The notes: generated by a model from the sequence alone, not told the origin. 64,000 bases of DNA from Christensenellaceae bacterium (GCA_020025205.1 JAHHSO010000001.1:62001-126000); one strand, 5' to 3'. Shown: positions 15,020 to 24,939, counted from the stretch's first letter. Numbers and translations are program-made.

Positions 15020-17143
15020 ATGGATTTGAGCAGTCGTAAACCTGCGTATAAACTGGTGATCGTGGAGTCGCCTGCCAAGGCGCGCACGATCTCCAAGTTT
15101 CTGGGCAGAACATATAAAGTAGAGGCTTCCAACGGCCATGTGAGGGATTTGCCCAAATCCCAGCTGGGTGTAGATGTTGAGCATGGATTTGAGCCGAAGT
15201 ATATCACCATCAGAGGGCGCGGCGAGGTTTTGGAGCGCATCCGTAAGGAAGCCAAGGGAGCCAAATCCATCATTCTGGCAACTGACCCGGATCGTGAGGG
15301 TGAAGCAATTTCCTGGCACCTGGCCACAATCCTGGGGATTGATCCGGAAAGCGCCTGTCGCGTTGAATTCAACGAAATCACGGAGAAAACCGTCAAAAGT
15401 GCCATTAAAAAGCCGCGCACAATCAACATGGAGCTGGTTGCCGCGCAGCAGGCGCGCCGCATTCTGGACAGACTGGTTGGCTACAAGATCAGTCCGCTTC
15501 TGTGGGTGAAGATTAAGAAGGGGCTGTCTGCGGGCCGTGTTCAGTCTGTTGCCACGCGCATGGTGGTGGACAGGGAGCAGGAGATTGAGCAGTTTGAGCC
15601 GGAAGAGTACTGGCATGTCGATTCCAAGCTCTCTACCAGCGGAAAAACGCTTTCTGCGCGCTTTGTTGCGCTCAACGGAGAGAAAGTTGCGCTGTCTGAC
15701 GGCGAACAGGCGGGTGAGATTAAGCGGCTGATTGAGCAGGGCGGATTTACGGTCTCCGCCATCAAGCGCGGCGAACGCCACAAACACCCTGCTCCGCCGT
15801 TTACCACGTCCAACATGCAGCAGGAGGCCAGCCGCAAGCTGGGCTTCACAACAGCAAAGACCATGCAGATCGCCCAGCAGCTCTATGAAGGCGTGGACAT
15901 TGAGGGCCGCGGTACGCTGGGCCTGATTTCCTACATCCGTACAGACAGCGTCCGCCTGAGCGAGGAGGCTGTGGCCGAAGCACGCGAGGCCATCGCAAAT
16001 CGCTACGGCAGTGAGTATGTTCCGGAAAAGCCCAACAGCTACAAGGGACGCAAAAATGCACAGGATGCGCATGAAGCTATCCGCCCCACGAATCTCGATT
16101 TGCGCCCGGAAGAGATCAAGACATCTTTGACGAACGATCAGTTCAAGCTTTATCGGCTGGTTTATCTGCGGTTTGTTGCCTGCCAGATGGCAGATGCTGT
16201 GTACGAAACGCAGCAGATTGAGATGAAGTCTGAGGCGGGCGTTACCCTGCGTTCCAGCGCTGAGCGCGTTAAATTTGCGGGCTTTACTGCGGTCTATGAA
16301 GAGAGCCTGGACGATCAGGGTACGCTGGATAACCTTGCTTCCGCGATGGCGGATGTAAACGAGGGAGACAAAGTTGACGTTCTTGAAGCCGAAGCGACGC
16401 AGCACTTTACGCAGCCGCCGGCCCGATATACAGAAGCTTCGCTCGTTCGTGCGCTGGAAGAAAAAGGAATCGGCCGTCCGTCTACTTATGCGCCGACGAT
16501 CTCGACAATTCTGGCACGCGGCTATGTCATGCGCGAAAAGAAGCAGCTGTTCCCGACTGAGCTTGGGGTGATGATCACAGACATGATGAAGGAATATTTT
16601 TCCGACATCGTGGATATCGCGTTTACAGCCGGTATGGAGAATCAGCTGGACCGAGTGGAAGAGGGCGAACTGGACTGGCACGAGGTCATCGAAGGATTTT
16701 ATGGCCCGTTTGAAAAGACGCTGGAAAATGCCGAGTCCAAGATTGAAAAGGTCGATATCAAGGACGAAGTGTCCGATGTTGTATGCGACAAGTGCGGCGC
16801 GATGATGGTCTACAAGATTGGCCGCTTTGGCCGTTTTCTGGCCTGTCCCAATTTCCCGGAATGCCGCAATACAAAGGCGATTCAGGTGGAAATTGAAGCG
16901 CCCTGTCCCAAGTGCGGCGCAAAGCTGCTGCAAAAGACATCCCGCAAGGGCCGCAAGTTCTATGGCTGCGAGCGCTATCCCGACTGCGACTTTGTGTCCT
17001 GGGAGATGCCGGTTAAAGAAAAGTGTCCCAAGTGCGGCAGCTACATGACGCTTTCCCGCACGAAGAAGGGCGATTTTTATGTCTGCGCGAATGAGACATG
17101 CCGCACGCGCGTGCCCGCCGCTCAGCAGGAGGAAGAAGAGTAA
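15020..17143 (+). CDS. topA: DNA topoisomerase I
   Basis: 707 residues, type IA. A Toprim domain (LVIVESPAKARTISKFLG ... ATDPDREGEAISWHL) is followed by the cleavage domain with the catalytic Tyr305 in SYIRTDSVRLS. Three C-terminal four-Cys zinc ribbons are present (CDKCG...CPNFPEC, CPKCG...CERYPDC, CPKCG...CANETC). It relaxes negative supercoils. ATG 15020 lies 6 nt after AGGAGG; an upstream in-frame ATG at 14990 lacks a site. trmFO follows after 28 nt, in the usual Firmicutes order. Confidence 0.97.
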   Translation: MDLSSRKPAYKLVIVESPAKARTISKFLGRTYKVEASNGHVRDLPKSQLGVDVEHGFEPKYITIRGRGEVLERIRKEAKGAKSIILATDPDREGEAISWHLATILGIDPESACRVEFNEITEKTVKSAIKKPRTINMELVAAQQARRILDRLVGYKISPLLWVKIKKGLSAGRVQSVATRMVVDREQEIEQFEPEEYWHVDSKLSTSGKTLSARFVALNGEKVALSDGEQAGEIKRLIEQGGFTVSAIKRGERHKHPAPPFTTSNMQQEASRKLGFTTAKTMQIAQQLYEGVDIEGRGTLGLISYIRTDSVRLSEEAVAEAREAIANRYGSEYVPEKPNSYKGRKNAQDAHEAIRPTNLDLRPEEIKTSLTNDQFKLYRLVYLRFVACQMADAVYETQQIEMKSEAGVTLRSSAERVKFAGFTAVYEESLDDQGTLDNLASAMADVNEGDKVDVLEAEATQHFTQPPARYTEASLVRALEEKGIGRPSTYAPTISTILARGYVMREKKQLFPTELGVMITDMMKEYFSDIVDIAFTAGMENQLDRVEEGELDWHEVIEGFYGPFEKTLENAESKIEKVDIKDEVSDVVCDKCGAMMVYKIGRFGRFLACPNFPECRNTKAIQVEIEAPCPKCGAKLLQKTSRKGRKFYGCERYPDCDFVSWEMPVKEKCPKCGSYMTLSRTKKGDFYVCANETCRTRVPAAQQEEEE

Positions 17144-17171
17144 TTTCCCGCGACAAGCGAAAGGATAAACG

Positions 17172-18485
17172 ATGGAAAAAGCAACCGTGATCGGGGCCGG
17201 CCTGGCCGGCTGTGAGGCGGCGTGGCAGCTGGCCCGCCGCGGTGTTTCTGTGACGCTCTGTGAGATGAAGCCGGAGGCTTATTCGCCTGCACATCACAGC
17301 GCGGGTTTTGCCGAACTGGTCTGTTCCAACTCGCTCAGAAGCAACCAGCTGACCAATGCTGTCGGCCTGCTCAAAGAGGAGCTGCGCCAATTGGACAGCC
17401 TCATCATGAAAGCGGCTGATCAGACGAGCGTTCCGGCGGGCGGCGCACTGGCTGTGGATCGCGACCTGTTTTCCCAGACGGTGACGCGCATGATTGAGGA
17501 GAATCCGCTCATCACCGTTGTGCATGGCGAAGTCACCCAGCTGCCGGAAAAGAACGTCGTCATTGCGACTGGCCCCTTGACCAGCGATGCGCTGGCAGAA
17601 AAAATTGCCGCACTCCCCGGCCTTGAGACACTCAATTTTTATGATGCGGCGGCACCGATTGTTTCGGGTGAGTCGCTTGATATGGAGAAGGTATTCCGGC
17701 AGGGACGCTATGGCCGCGGGGATGATTACCTCAACTGCCCGATGAACAAAGAGGAGTATGAGGCGTTCTATCATGCGCTTCTTGAAGCGGAGAAAGCGCC
17801 TGTTCATGGCTTTGATGGCGAGAAGGTCTTTGAAGGCTGCATGCCCATTGAGGTGATGGCCGCGCGCGGCGAAATGGTGATGGCGTTTGGGCCAATGAAA
17901 CCGGTGGGTCTTGTCGATCCGCGCACGGGGCGAGAGCCGTATGCCGCAGTGCAGCTGCGTGCCGAGAACAAGGCGGGGACGATGTACAACCTCGTCGGCT
18001 TCCAGACCCGGCTCAAATGGGGCGAGCAGAAGCGCGTTTTTTCGATGATCCCCGGCCTTGAAAATGCGGAATTTCTGCGGTATGGCGTGATGCACAGGAA
18101 TACATTCCTGCATTCTCCGGGCTTTTTGGATGACTGTTATCAGATGATCGCACGTCCAACGGTCTACTTTGCCGGACAGATGACCGGCGTGGAGGGGTAT
18201 GTGGAAAGCGCATCGTCCGGCTTTGTGGCGGGGCTTTCGCTGGCGCGTCAGATTAAGGGACTTGCGCCTGTGGACTTTACAGATCTGACGGCTATCGGCG
18301 CATTGTCCAAGCATGTGGCCTATGCCCAGAACGATTTCCAGCCGATGAATGCCAACTTTGGCCTCATCGCGCCGTTCCCGCGCCGCATCCGCAACAAGCA
18401 GGAACGCTACGGTGAAATTGCCGCGCGCGCCCTCAATGTCATTGAAGCCATCAGGAGCAATCCGCTCTGCGAAGATTTTGAATAA
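17172..18485 (+). CDS. trmFO: tRNA (uracil-54-C5) methyltransferase, folate-dependent
   Basis: 437 residues of the GidA-related FAD protein TrmFO. The FAD-binding [17 protein letters not shown] lies at residues 8-24, followed by the signature [25 protein letters not shown], which carries the catalytic Cys, and [16 protein letters not shown] near the C-terminus. It uses methylenetetrahydrofolate to make ribothymidine at position 54 of tRNA. It is likely co-transcribed with topA. The family context usually includes xerC next; here it is hslV. Confidence 0.96.
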   Translation: MEKATVIGAGLAGCEAAWQLARRGVSVTLCEMKPEAYSPAHHSAGFAELVCSNSLRSNQLTNAVGLLKEELRQLDSLIMKAADQTSVPAGGALAVDRDLFSQTVTRMIEENPLITVVHGEVTQLPEKNVVIATGPLTSDALAEKIAALPGLETLNFYDAAAPIVSGESLDMEKVFRQGRYGRGDDYLNCPMNKEEYEAFYHALLEAEKAPVHGFDGEKVFEGCMPIEVMAARGEMVMAFGPMKPVGLVDPRTGREPYAAVQLRAENKAGTMYNLVGFQTRLKWGEQKRVFSMIPGLENAEFLRYGVMHRNTFLHSPGFLDDCYQMIARPTVYFAGQMTGVEGYVESASSGFVAGLSLARQIKGLAPVDFTDLTAIGALSKHVAYAQNDFQPMNANFGLIAPFPRRIRNKQERYGEIAARALNVIEAIRSNPLCEDFE

Positions 18486-18508
18486 ACAGCAGGAAGCTGC
18501 TGACCCGA

Positions 18509-18540
18509 ATCGCCCGTCCCTTGTCTCTGGGACGGGCGAT
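18509..18540 (+). repeat. Strong inverted repeat overlapping the hslV promoter
   Basis: A 12-bp perfect stem (atcgcccgtccc / gggacgggcgat) has an 8-nt loop and no T tract. The -35 hexamer lies in its loop. It may terminate trmFO transcripts weakly or act as a binding site. Confidence 0.6.
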
Positions 18541-18550
18541 GTGTTATAAT
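18521..18550 (+). promoter_or_regulatory. Promoter of hslVU
   Basis: TTGTCT, an 18-nt spacer and TATAAT, 38 nt upstream of the hslV ATG. Confidence 0.65.
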
Positions 18551-18588
18551 AGCACCACATTCGAGTTTTATTGATGGGAGGAAATAAT

Positions 18589-19122
18589 ATGGCACTCAAG
18601 GGTACGACCATCTGTGCCGTTCTCAAGGACGGAAAAATTGCCGTTGCAGGGGACGGACAGGTGACGATGGGAGAATCCACCATCTTCAAATCTACGGCGC
18701 ATAAGGTGCGCCGCATATATGGCGGAAAGGTTGTTACAGGTTTTGCCGGAACGGTTTCTGATGCATTTGCACTGTGCGACCGCTTCGAGGCCAAGCTGGA
18801 GCAGTTCTCCGGCAATCTGGAGCGTGCGGCTGTTGAACTGGCGCAGGAATGGCGCGCAGACAAGGCCATGCGTCAATTGGAAGCCATGCTGATTGTGGCC
18901 TGCGGACAGACGCTGATGATCGTTTCGGGCACGGGAGAGGTCATCGTGCCGGACGACGGCATTGCGGCAGTTGGCTCTGGCGGCAATTATGCGATGGCTG
19001 CGGCGCGTGCGCTCAAAGCAAACACGAATCTTTCCGCGCATGAAATCGCGGAAAAGTCGCTGCATATTGCGGCAGACATCTGCATTTTCACCAACCACAA
19101 TGTCATTGTGGAAGACGCCTGA
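18589..19122 (+). CDS. hslV: ATP-dependent protease proteolytic subunit HslV
   Basis: 177 residues, proteasome-beta-like. The N-terminal nucleophile Thr is at residue 6 or 7 ([15 protein letters not shown]), exposed after removal of a short propeptide. [20 protein letters not shown] and [14 protein letters not shown] are family signatures. The 12-mer degrades proteins unfolded by HslU. GGGAGG is 9 nt before the ATG; the in-frame codons upstream include this site and are not translated. hslU begins 16 nt downstream. Confidence 0.97.
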   Translation: MALKGTTICAVLKDGKIAVAGDGQVTMGESTIFKSTAHKVRRIYGGKVVTGFAGTVSDAFALCDRFEAKLEQFSGNLERAAVELAQEWRADKAMRQLEAMLIVACGQTLMIVSGTGEVIVPDDGIAAVGSGGNYAMAAARALKANTNLSAHEIAEKSLHIAADICIFTNHNVIVEDA

Positions 19123-19138
19123 CGGGAGGGATTGTGCG

Positions 19139-20497
19139 ATGGAATTGACACCTAAGCAGATTGTGCAGGAGCTTGACAGGTACATCATCGGTCAGGATGA
19201 AGCAAAGCGTGCTGTGGCGATTGCGCTTCGAAACCGCTATCGCCGTGCGCAGCTGCCAGAGAACATCCGGGATGAAATCATCCCCAAAAATATTCTGATG
19301 ATCGGCCCGACAGGCGTTGGCAAAACCGAAATTGCCCGCCGTCTGGCCAAGCTGGTGGACGCGCCGTTTGTCAAGGTGGAAGCGACCAAGTTCACCGAGG
19401 TCGGCTATGTTGGCAGGGATGTGGAGAGCATCATCCGCGATCTCGTTGAGGCGAGCGTCCGCCTGTCCAAGGAGAAGGCCAGCCAGAAGGTCAAGGCCCG
19501 CGCAACCGTGCTGGCAGAAGAACAGATCATCGACCTCATTCTTCATCCCAACCGCAAGCCGGTCAATCCGATTGATGTGATTCTGGGCAACAAGCCCAAG
19601 CAGCCGGAGCTGCCTGAGGAAGAGCGCCAGAGGATTGCCCGCCGTTCGGATGAGCTGCGCGAGCAGCTGATGCGCGGAGAACTGGAAGATGTGGAGATTG
19701 AGGTGGAGGTCGAAGATGCGCCCAAGGACGTTGAAATCAACGGCGCGAGCGTGAACATCGGCTCCATGATGGGGGACATGCTGCCCAAAAAGACCAAGAT
19801 GCGCCGCATGAAGGTTTCCGACGCGCGCCGCATTCTGGTTGCAGAAGAGGAAAGCAAGCTGATCGACATGGACGCTGTGACCGAAGAAGCAATTCGGCGC
19901 GCCGAACAGGACGGCATCGTCTTCATTGACGAGATCGACAAGGTTGCAGGCCGCGCCGCTAACAACGGCCCGGACGTGAGCCGTGAAGGCGTGCAGCGCG
20001 ACATCCTGCCCATCGTCGAGGGCAGCACGGTCAACACCAAGTACGGCGTGGTCAAGACGGACTACATGCTCTTCATTGCGGCGGGCGCGTTCCATGTGAA
20101 CAAGGTGACCGACCTGATCCCTGAACTTCAGGGCCGCTTCCCGGTGCATGTCAACCTCAAGCCGCTGACAAAAGAAGACTTTGAGGCGATTTTGTCCAAG
20201 ACGGACAACGCGCTTACCAGACAGTACGAGGCGCTTTTGTCCGTGGATCATGTACACCTGCACTTTGAAGATTCCGCGCTTTCGGCTCTGGCAGAAGCGG
20301 CGCAGGAGGAAAACGAGACCCGCGAGGACATCGGTGCGCGCAGGCTGCACACGCTGTTTGAAAAGATGCTGGAAGATATCTCGTTCAATGCAGGCGGGGA
20401 TATGCCGGATGTCGATGTGACGATTAACGGGGATTATGTCCGCGAACATCTGGGCAAGGATCCAAAAAAGGTAGACATGAAGCGCTATATTCTGTAA
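19139..20497 (+). CDS. hslU: ATP-dependent protease ATPase subunit HslU
   Basis: 452 residues of a ClpX-type AAA+ unfoldase. It has the opening LTPKQIVQELDRYIIGQDEAKRAV, Walker A GPTGVGKT at 56-63, the pore loop GYVGRDVE, an inserted charged I domain (about 110-240), Walker B FIDEIDK and the C-terminal sensor region ending KRYIL, which docks into HslV. Start set by GGGAGG before ATG 19139. codY, which often follows in Bacillus, is absent here. Confidence 0.97.
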   Translation: MELTPKQIVQELDRYIIGQDEAKRAVAIALRNRYRRAQLPENIRDEIIPKNILMIGPTGVGKTEIARRLAKLVDAPFVKVEATKFTEVGYVGRDVESIIRDLVEASVRLSKEKASQKVKARATVLAEEQIIDLILHPNRKPVNPIDVILGNKPKQPELPEEERQRIARRSDELREQLMRGELEDVEIEVEVEDAPKDVEINGASVNIGSMMGDMLPKKTKMRRMKVSDARRILVAEEESKLIDMDAVTEEAIRRAEQDGIVFIDEIDKVAGRAANNGPDVSREGVQRDILPIVEGSTVNTKYGVVKTDYMLFIAAGAFHVNKVTDLIPELQGRFPVHVNLKPLTKEDFEAILSKTDNALTRQYEALLSVDHVHLHFEDSALSALAEAAQEENETREDIGARRLHTLFEKMLEDISFNAGGDMPDVDVTINGDYVREHLGKDPKKVDMKRYIL

Positions 20498-20517
20498 AAT
20501 AAAAGAATAGAAATCAC

Positions 20518-20545
20518 GGGCCGCTGGTTTCCAGCGGCCTGTTTT
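20518..20545 (+). terminator. Terminator after hslU
   Basis: The stem gggccgctgg / ccagcggcct has a TTT loop and is followed by GTTTTG. Confidence 0.8.
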
Positions 20546-20575
20546 GATGAAAAAGCCAGTAAAGGAGCGGAAGGG

Positions 20576-21655
20576 ATGGAGCAGAAAAAACGGTATGCCT
20601 ATCTGGACAGTCTGAAAACGGCGGCGATTTTCTGTGTCTGCCTGTACCATTTCCCGTGGACGGCGCCGCAGAACTACAGCGATCCGCTGACCGTTTCGCT
20701 GATGGCTGGGCGATTTCTTCGGGGCATCAACAGCATCTGTGTTCCGCTTTTTCTCATGGTAAATGGTGCGCTTTTGCTCAATGCGCGTTTTGATGCCAGG
20801 AAGCATGCGGGCAGAACGCTCAGGCTGGCGGCGGGGGTGTACATCTGGTATCTGCTGACGCAGTTTATCGTCCATGGCGTGCAGAGCGGAGCCGGGTATC
20901 TGACGGAACATGCACGGGGCATTTTTTACAGCGCATTGTACCTGTATGAATATGACGGCGTGACGCTTAGTCATCTTTGGTTTGTGCAGATGCTGGCGGC
21001 ATTGTATCTGCTTGTGCCCTTGATTCGCGCAGTGATGGACAGCGAAAACAGGGAAATTCAAAAAGGCGCGGTTTTCTGCGCACTGGTGCTGTTTTTCTTT
21101 ACGTTTGTTGTGCATGATTTTGAACAGGTTCAGTCCATTCTTCCGGGGCTGCAGCATCTGGATCTGTCCGGTATCGGTCTTTTTCAGCCCATGCAGGGGC
21201 GATATGGCGCTATGCTGCTTTACTTTGTTCTGGGCGGCCTTCTGCATAGAAACAGGGACAAGATTGTCCAGATCCGCTGGATGGTTCTGGCGGCGGTTTT
21301 TGTGTGCGGCGCAGCCGGTCTGTTTGTGGAATGGCTGGCAGTGACCAAGCGGACGGAAATGATTTACGACATCGTTTACAATGGCTACAACTGCGTGCCG
21401 ACACTGATGATGGCCGCGGCTGTGTTCATCAGTGCTGCCAAGTTGAACCGGGAAACACGCCTTACACGGCTTGTGGGAAGAAACACGCTGGCCATTTATT
21501 ACCTGCACTGGATTCTGGGGCTGACGGTGCTGCCCGCATTTTCGCTGCCCGGCAGTATCCTTTTGAACATCATCAAGGCGGCTGCGCTGGTGATTGTCTG
21601 CACACTGGCCGGAGAGGGGCTGCGCCGCGTTCCTGTTTTGCGTTTTCTGATCTAG
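20576..21655 (+). CDS. Acyltransferase 3 family membrane protein
   Basis: 359 residues, about ten hydrophobic segments, with the Acyl_transf_3 opening (YLDSLKTAAIFCVCLYHF, including the conserved His) and LSHLWFVQMLAALYLLVPLI. Family members move acyl groups to exported sugars, peptidoglycan or other surface polymers. The substrate cannot be told and no polysaccharide genes adjoin it. GGAGCGGAAGG precedes the ATG. It stands alone between the hslU terminator and the T-box promoter. Confidence 0.86.
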   Translation: MEQKKRYAYLDSLKTAAIFCVCLYHFPWTAPQNYSDPLTVSLMAGRFLRGINSICVPLFLMVNGALLLNARFDARKHAGRTLRLAAGVYIWYLLTQFIVHGVQSGAGYLTEHARGIFYSALYLYEYDGVTLSHLWFVQMLAALYLLVPLIRAVMDSENREIQKGAVFCALVLFFFTFVVHDFEQVQSILPGLQHLDLSGIGLFQPMQGRYGAMLLYFVLGGLLHRNRDKIVQIRWMVLAAVFVCGAAGLFVEWLAVTKRTEMIYDIVYNGYNCVPTLMMAAAVFISAAKLNRETRLTRLVGRNTLAIYYLHWILGLTVLPAFSLPGSILLNIIKAAALVIVCTLAGEGLRRVPVLRFLI

Positions 21656-21662
21656 CAGAGAA

Positions 21663-21691
21663 TTGACAACGGGCAAAAACCGCGATATAAT
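21663..21691 (+). promoter_or_regulatory. Promoter of the valS T-box unit
   Basis: A consensus TTGACA-17-TATAAT promoter starting 8 nt after the acyltransferase stop. Confidence 0.9.
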
Positions 21692-21697
21692 AAAAAC

Positions 21698-21941
21698 GAT
21701 ATATCCCCGTTGAAAAAGAGGAGTATGCGCGCATCGCCGCCAGAGAGGGCTGCCCACAGGCTGAAAGGCTGCCCGGGAAGGAACGCGCAGAATGTCGCTT
21801 TGGAGGGCGCAGGTGAACGGTCTTTCAGCCTGCGCGGGCGCGCCCGATACAGCGCTTTGAGGCGTCCGCCAGTGCGGACGTAAATGAAGGTGGTACCACG
21901 CAAGCGCTCTTGCGTCCTTTGGGACGGAGCGCTTGTTTTTT
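21698..21941 (+). promoter_or_regulatory. T-box leader, probably tRNA-Val specific
   Basis: The leader contains the T-box sequence at 21884-21900 (AATGAAGGTGGTACCACG) with the TGG bulge that pairs to the tRNA CCA end, followed by a terminator whose left arm competes with the antiterminator. A long Stem I region precedes it. GTC at 21794-21796 in AATGTCGC is a plausible valine specifier codon, not proven without folding. Uncharged tRNA-Val would allow read-through into the small ORF and valS. Confidence 0.88.
21902..21941 (+). terminator. Regulated terminator of the T-box
   Basis: The stem aagcgctc / gagcgctt, with an inner gcgtcc/ggacg pairing, runs into GTTTTTT. Confidence 0.88.
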
Positions 21942-21992
21942 ATTGATGGCCTATTAAAAGCCTGCTTTTGATGGCGCAGGAAAGGAAAGAGC

Positions 21993-22160
21993 ATGAATTT
22001 TTCGCCGCAGATGATCCCGGGGCTGTGTGCGCTGATGGTGGGCGCTGTGCTGACGTTCTTTGCAGACAAGCTCTGTCATCAGGAAAAAAATGTGCCGCAG
22101 ATGAAAATAATCGGTGTTGTGCTGGCGTTTGTCGGCGCGATACTGGTGTTCCTGACATAA
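21993..22160 (+). CDS. Small two-helix membrane protein of unknown function
   Basis: 55 residues with two predicted membrane helices (MIPGLCALMVGAVLTFFA and IIGVVLAFVGAILVFLT) joined by a short polar loop (DKLCHQEKNVPQMK). AGGAAAGGAAAGAG is upstream. It lies between the T-box terminator and valS, 16 nt before valS, so the two share valine-responsive control. No family was recognised. Coding is supported by its ribosome site, the hydrophobic pattern and tight spacing. Confidence 0.68.
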   Translation: MNFSPQMIPGLCALMVGAVLTFFADKLCHQEKNVPQMKIIGVVLAFVGAILVFLT

Positions 22161-22176
22161 GTGTCAGAGAAAGGAC

Positions 22177-24894
22177 ATGAACATGGAAGCAAACAAAGAG
22201 ATGGACAAGGTCTACAACCCGCAAGCCATCGAATCTGAGCTCTACAAGGAATGGGAAGAGTCCGGAGCGTTCAAGGCGCATCGCGTCAAGGGAAAAAAGC
22301 CCTTCACGATTGTCATGCCCCCGCCTAACATCACCGGTCAGCTTCACATGGGCCACGCCATGGATGGCGTTATGCAGGACAGCCTCATCCGCTATCATCG
22401 CATGAAGGGTGATCCGACACTCTGGCTGCCGGGCACCGACCATGCATCGATTGCGACTGAGGTGAAGATTGTCGAGGCCATGCGCAAGGAAGGCCTGACC
22501 AAGCAGGACGTGGGCCGCGAGGAGTTCCTCCGCCGCGCATGGGACTGGAAGAAGGAATTCGGCGGCCGCATCGTCAAGCAGACCCGCCGCATGGGCAACA
22601 GCTGCGACTGGAGCCGCGAGCGCTTTACGATGGACGAGGGCTGCTCCAAGGCGGTCACCGAGGTCTTTAACCGCCTGTACGAAAAGGGGCTCATCTACCG
22701 CGGCAACCGCATGGTCAACTGGTGTCCGCACTGCAATACCTCCATTTCTGATGCTGAGGTGGAATATGAGGATCAGGACAGCAATTTCTGGCATCTTCTG
22801 TACACCGTCAAGGAGACGGGCGAGCAGCTGGAGCTGGCAACGACCCGTCCGGAGACGATGCTGGGCGATACGGCTGTGGCCATCAACGAGGCAGATGAAC
22901 GCTACAAGCATCTGCACGGCTGCCATGTGATTCTGCCGCTTGTGAACAAGGAAATCCCGATTGTCTGCGATGAGCATGCAGACATGACCAAGGGAACCGG
23001 CGTCGTGAAGATCACTCCGGCGCATGATCCGAACGACTTTGAGGTGGGTCAGCGCCACAATCTGCCGATTCTCCGCGTGCTGACTTATGATGGATACATG
23101 ACCGGCGCCAAGGAAAAGGCCGAGAACGATGCGCTTTTTGAGAGCGGAAAAGCAACTGTCAATGAACCGCGCGTTCTGGACTGCGGCAAGTATGCGGGCA
23201 TGACCACTAAGGAAGCCAGAAAGGCGATTGTTGCGGATCTGGAAGCCGGTGGATTCCTCAAGAAGATTGAGCCGCTTCGCCATGAGGTTGGCACATGCTA
23301 CCGCTGCCACACCACCATCGAGCCGATGGTTTCCAAGCAGTGGTTCGTAAAGATGGAAGAACTGGCCAAGCCGGCTGTTGAGTGCGTCAAGAACGGCGAA
23401 ACCCAGTTTGTGCCGGAACGTTTTGCCAAGAACTACATGACGTGGATGGAGAATATCCGCGACTGGTGCATTTCCCGCCAGCTCTGGTGGGGGCATCGCA
23501 TCCCTGCGTGGTACTGCGCCGACTGCGGCGAGGTCATCGTTTCCCGCCAGACGCCGACCGTCTGCCCCAAGTGCGGCTGCACACATCTTGACCAGGACGA
23601 GGACGTGCTGGATACCTGGTTCTCTTCTGCACTCTGGCCGTTCTCTACGCTGGGCTGGCCGGACAACACTGAGGATCTGGCGTATTTCTACCCGACCAGC
23701 GTCCTTGTGACCGGCTATGACATCATCTTCTTCTGGGTTGCCCGCATGATCTTCTCCGGCTGCGAGCAGATGGGCAAGACCCCGTTCCATACAGTTCTGA
23801 TTCACGGTCTGGTGCGCGATGCACAGGGCCGCAAGATGAGCAAGTCTCTGGGCAACGGCGTCGATCCGCTGGAGGTTATTGACCAGTACGGCGCGGACGC
23901 GCTGCGCTTCTCGCTGGTCATGGGCGTCAGCCCCGGAAACGACATGCGCTTCTCCACGGACAAAGTGGAGTCTGCGCGCAACTTTGCCAATAAGATCTGG
24001 AATGCCAGCCGCTTTGTGCTCATGAACATGGGCGACGCGGCGGAGACGCTGGAAGGCAAGACCTTCTCTGCGGCAGATAAGTGGATTCTCACTCGCCTGG
24101 ATGAGACGATTGCAGCGGTTACAGCGCACTTTGAAGAGTATGATCTGGGCCTTGCAGCACAGAAGATCTATGATTTTGCGTGGAGCGAGTTCTGCGACTG
24201 GTACATTGAGCTGGCCAAGGTCAGCCTGAATGGCGAAGGCCGTGCGGCAACGCTGGCGGTTCTGCGCCATGTGCTGCTGAGCCTCATCAAAATGCTCCAT
24301 CCGTTCATGCCGTTTATCACGGATGCCGTGTTCCGCCATGTGCCGGGCACGGAAGGCACGATCATGCTGTCCGACTGGCCGGTGCAGGATGCTGCGCTCG
24401 TCTTCCCGGAGGAAGCACGCGAGATGGAAGGCGTCATGGATGTCATTCGCGCGGTTCGCAACCTGCGTGCAGAGATGAACGTGTCCGTTGGACGCCGCGC
24501 ACACCTGATCCTTCGCCCGAAGGCTGGATGGGAAGCTGCTCTTAGCAGCGCGGGCGAGTATTTTAAACGCCTTGCATGGGCCAGCGATGTGCAGATTCTG
24601 GCGGCAGATGAGGAAACTCAGGGCAAGACGGTTTCTGCTGTCAGCGAAGCGGCCGAGCTGTTCATTCCGCTGGGCGATCTGGTAGATGTCGAAAAGGAAA
24701 TGGCACGCCTGACGAAGGAACGCGACAGCGTGCAGCGTGACATTGAGCGCGCAGAAGCGAAGCTGAATAACCCGGGCTTCCTGAATAAGGCTCCGGCACA
24801 GCTGGTCGAGCAGGAGCGCGGCAAGCTGGATGTTTCCCGCGATAAGCTCAATAAGCTGAACGCACGCATCGACGATCTCAAGGCGATGGCATAA
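22177..24894 (+). CDS. valS: Valyl-tRNA synthetase
   Basis: 905 residues, class I. The HIGH motif is HMGH (57-60) after FTIVMPPPNITGQL, and KMSKS is exact at 553-557 (GRKMSKSLGNGVDP). The editing CP1 domain runs between them with LATTRPETMLGDTAVAIN, and the C-terminal coiled-coil arm (VEKEMARLTKERDSVQRDI ...) contacts tRNA. It charges tRNA-Val. Four-Cys zinc sites CPHC...CYRCH and CADCG...CPKCG are visible. AGAAAGGA is upstream of the ATG. Expression is controlled by the T-box. Confidence 0.98.
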   Translation: MNMEANKEMDKVYNPQAIESELYKEWEESGAFKAHRVKGKKPFTIVMPPPNITGQLHMGHAMDGVMQDSLIRYHRMKGDPTLWLPGTDHASIATEVKIVEAMRKEGLTKQDVGREEFLRRAWDWKKEFGGRIVKQTRRMGNSCDWSRERFTMDEGCSKAVTEVFNRLYEKGLIYRGNRMVNWCPHCNTSISDAEVEYEDQDSNFWHLLYTVKETGEQLELATTRPETMLGDTAVAINEADERYKHLHGCHVILPLVNKEIPIVCDEHADMTKGTGVVKITPAHDPNDFEVGQRHNLPILRVLTYDGYMTGAKEKAENDALFESGKATVNEPRVLDCGKYAGMTTKEARKAIVADLEAGGFLKKIEPLRHEVGTCYRCHTTIEPMVSKQWFVKMEELAKPAVECVKNGETQFVPERFAKNYMTWMENIRDWCISRQLWWGHRIPAWYCADCGEVIVSRQTPTVCPKCGCTHLDQDEDVLDTWFSSALWPFSTLGWPDNTEDLAYFYPTSVLVTGYDIIFFWVARMIFSGCEQMGKTPFHTVLIHGLVRDAQGRKMSKSLGNGVDPLEVIDQYGADALRFSLVMGVSPGNDMRFSTDKVESARNFANKIWNASRFVLMNMGDAAETLEGKTFSAADKWILTRLDETIAAVTAHFEEYDLGLAAQKIYDFAWSEFCDWYIELAKVSLNGEGRAATLAVLRHVLLSLIKMLHPFMPFITDAVFRHVPGTEGTIMLSDWPVQDAALVFPEEAREMEGVMDVIRAVRNLRAEMNVSVGRRAHLILRPKAGWEAALSSAGEYFKRLAWASDVQILAADEETQGKTVSAVSEAAELFIPLGDLVDVEKEMARLTKERDSVQRDIERAEAKLNNPGFLNKAPAQLVEQERGKLDVSRDKLNKLNARIDDLKAMA

Positions 24895-24910
24895 GCGGGA
24901 TTTTGAGGGA

Positions 24911-24939
24911 TTGCGGAAGCACCCGAAAAACGGTATAAT
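24911..24939 (+). promoter_or_regulatory. Possible promoter of folC
   Basis: TTGCGG, a 17-nt spacer and TATAAT. The following hairpin at 24943-24994 would sit at the very start of this transcript. Confidence 0.55.

Noticed and set aside
18509-18540. Terminator after trmFO
   Set aside because: The stem is strong but has no T tract and overlaps the hslV promoter, so it is listed as an inverted repeat instead.
19103-22069. Long open frame on the minus strand across hslU and the acyltransferase
   Set aside because: It is antisense to conserved genes, has no recognisable domain, and arises from codon bias. The same applies to minus-strand frames over valS, topA and feoB.
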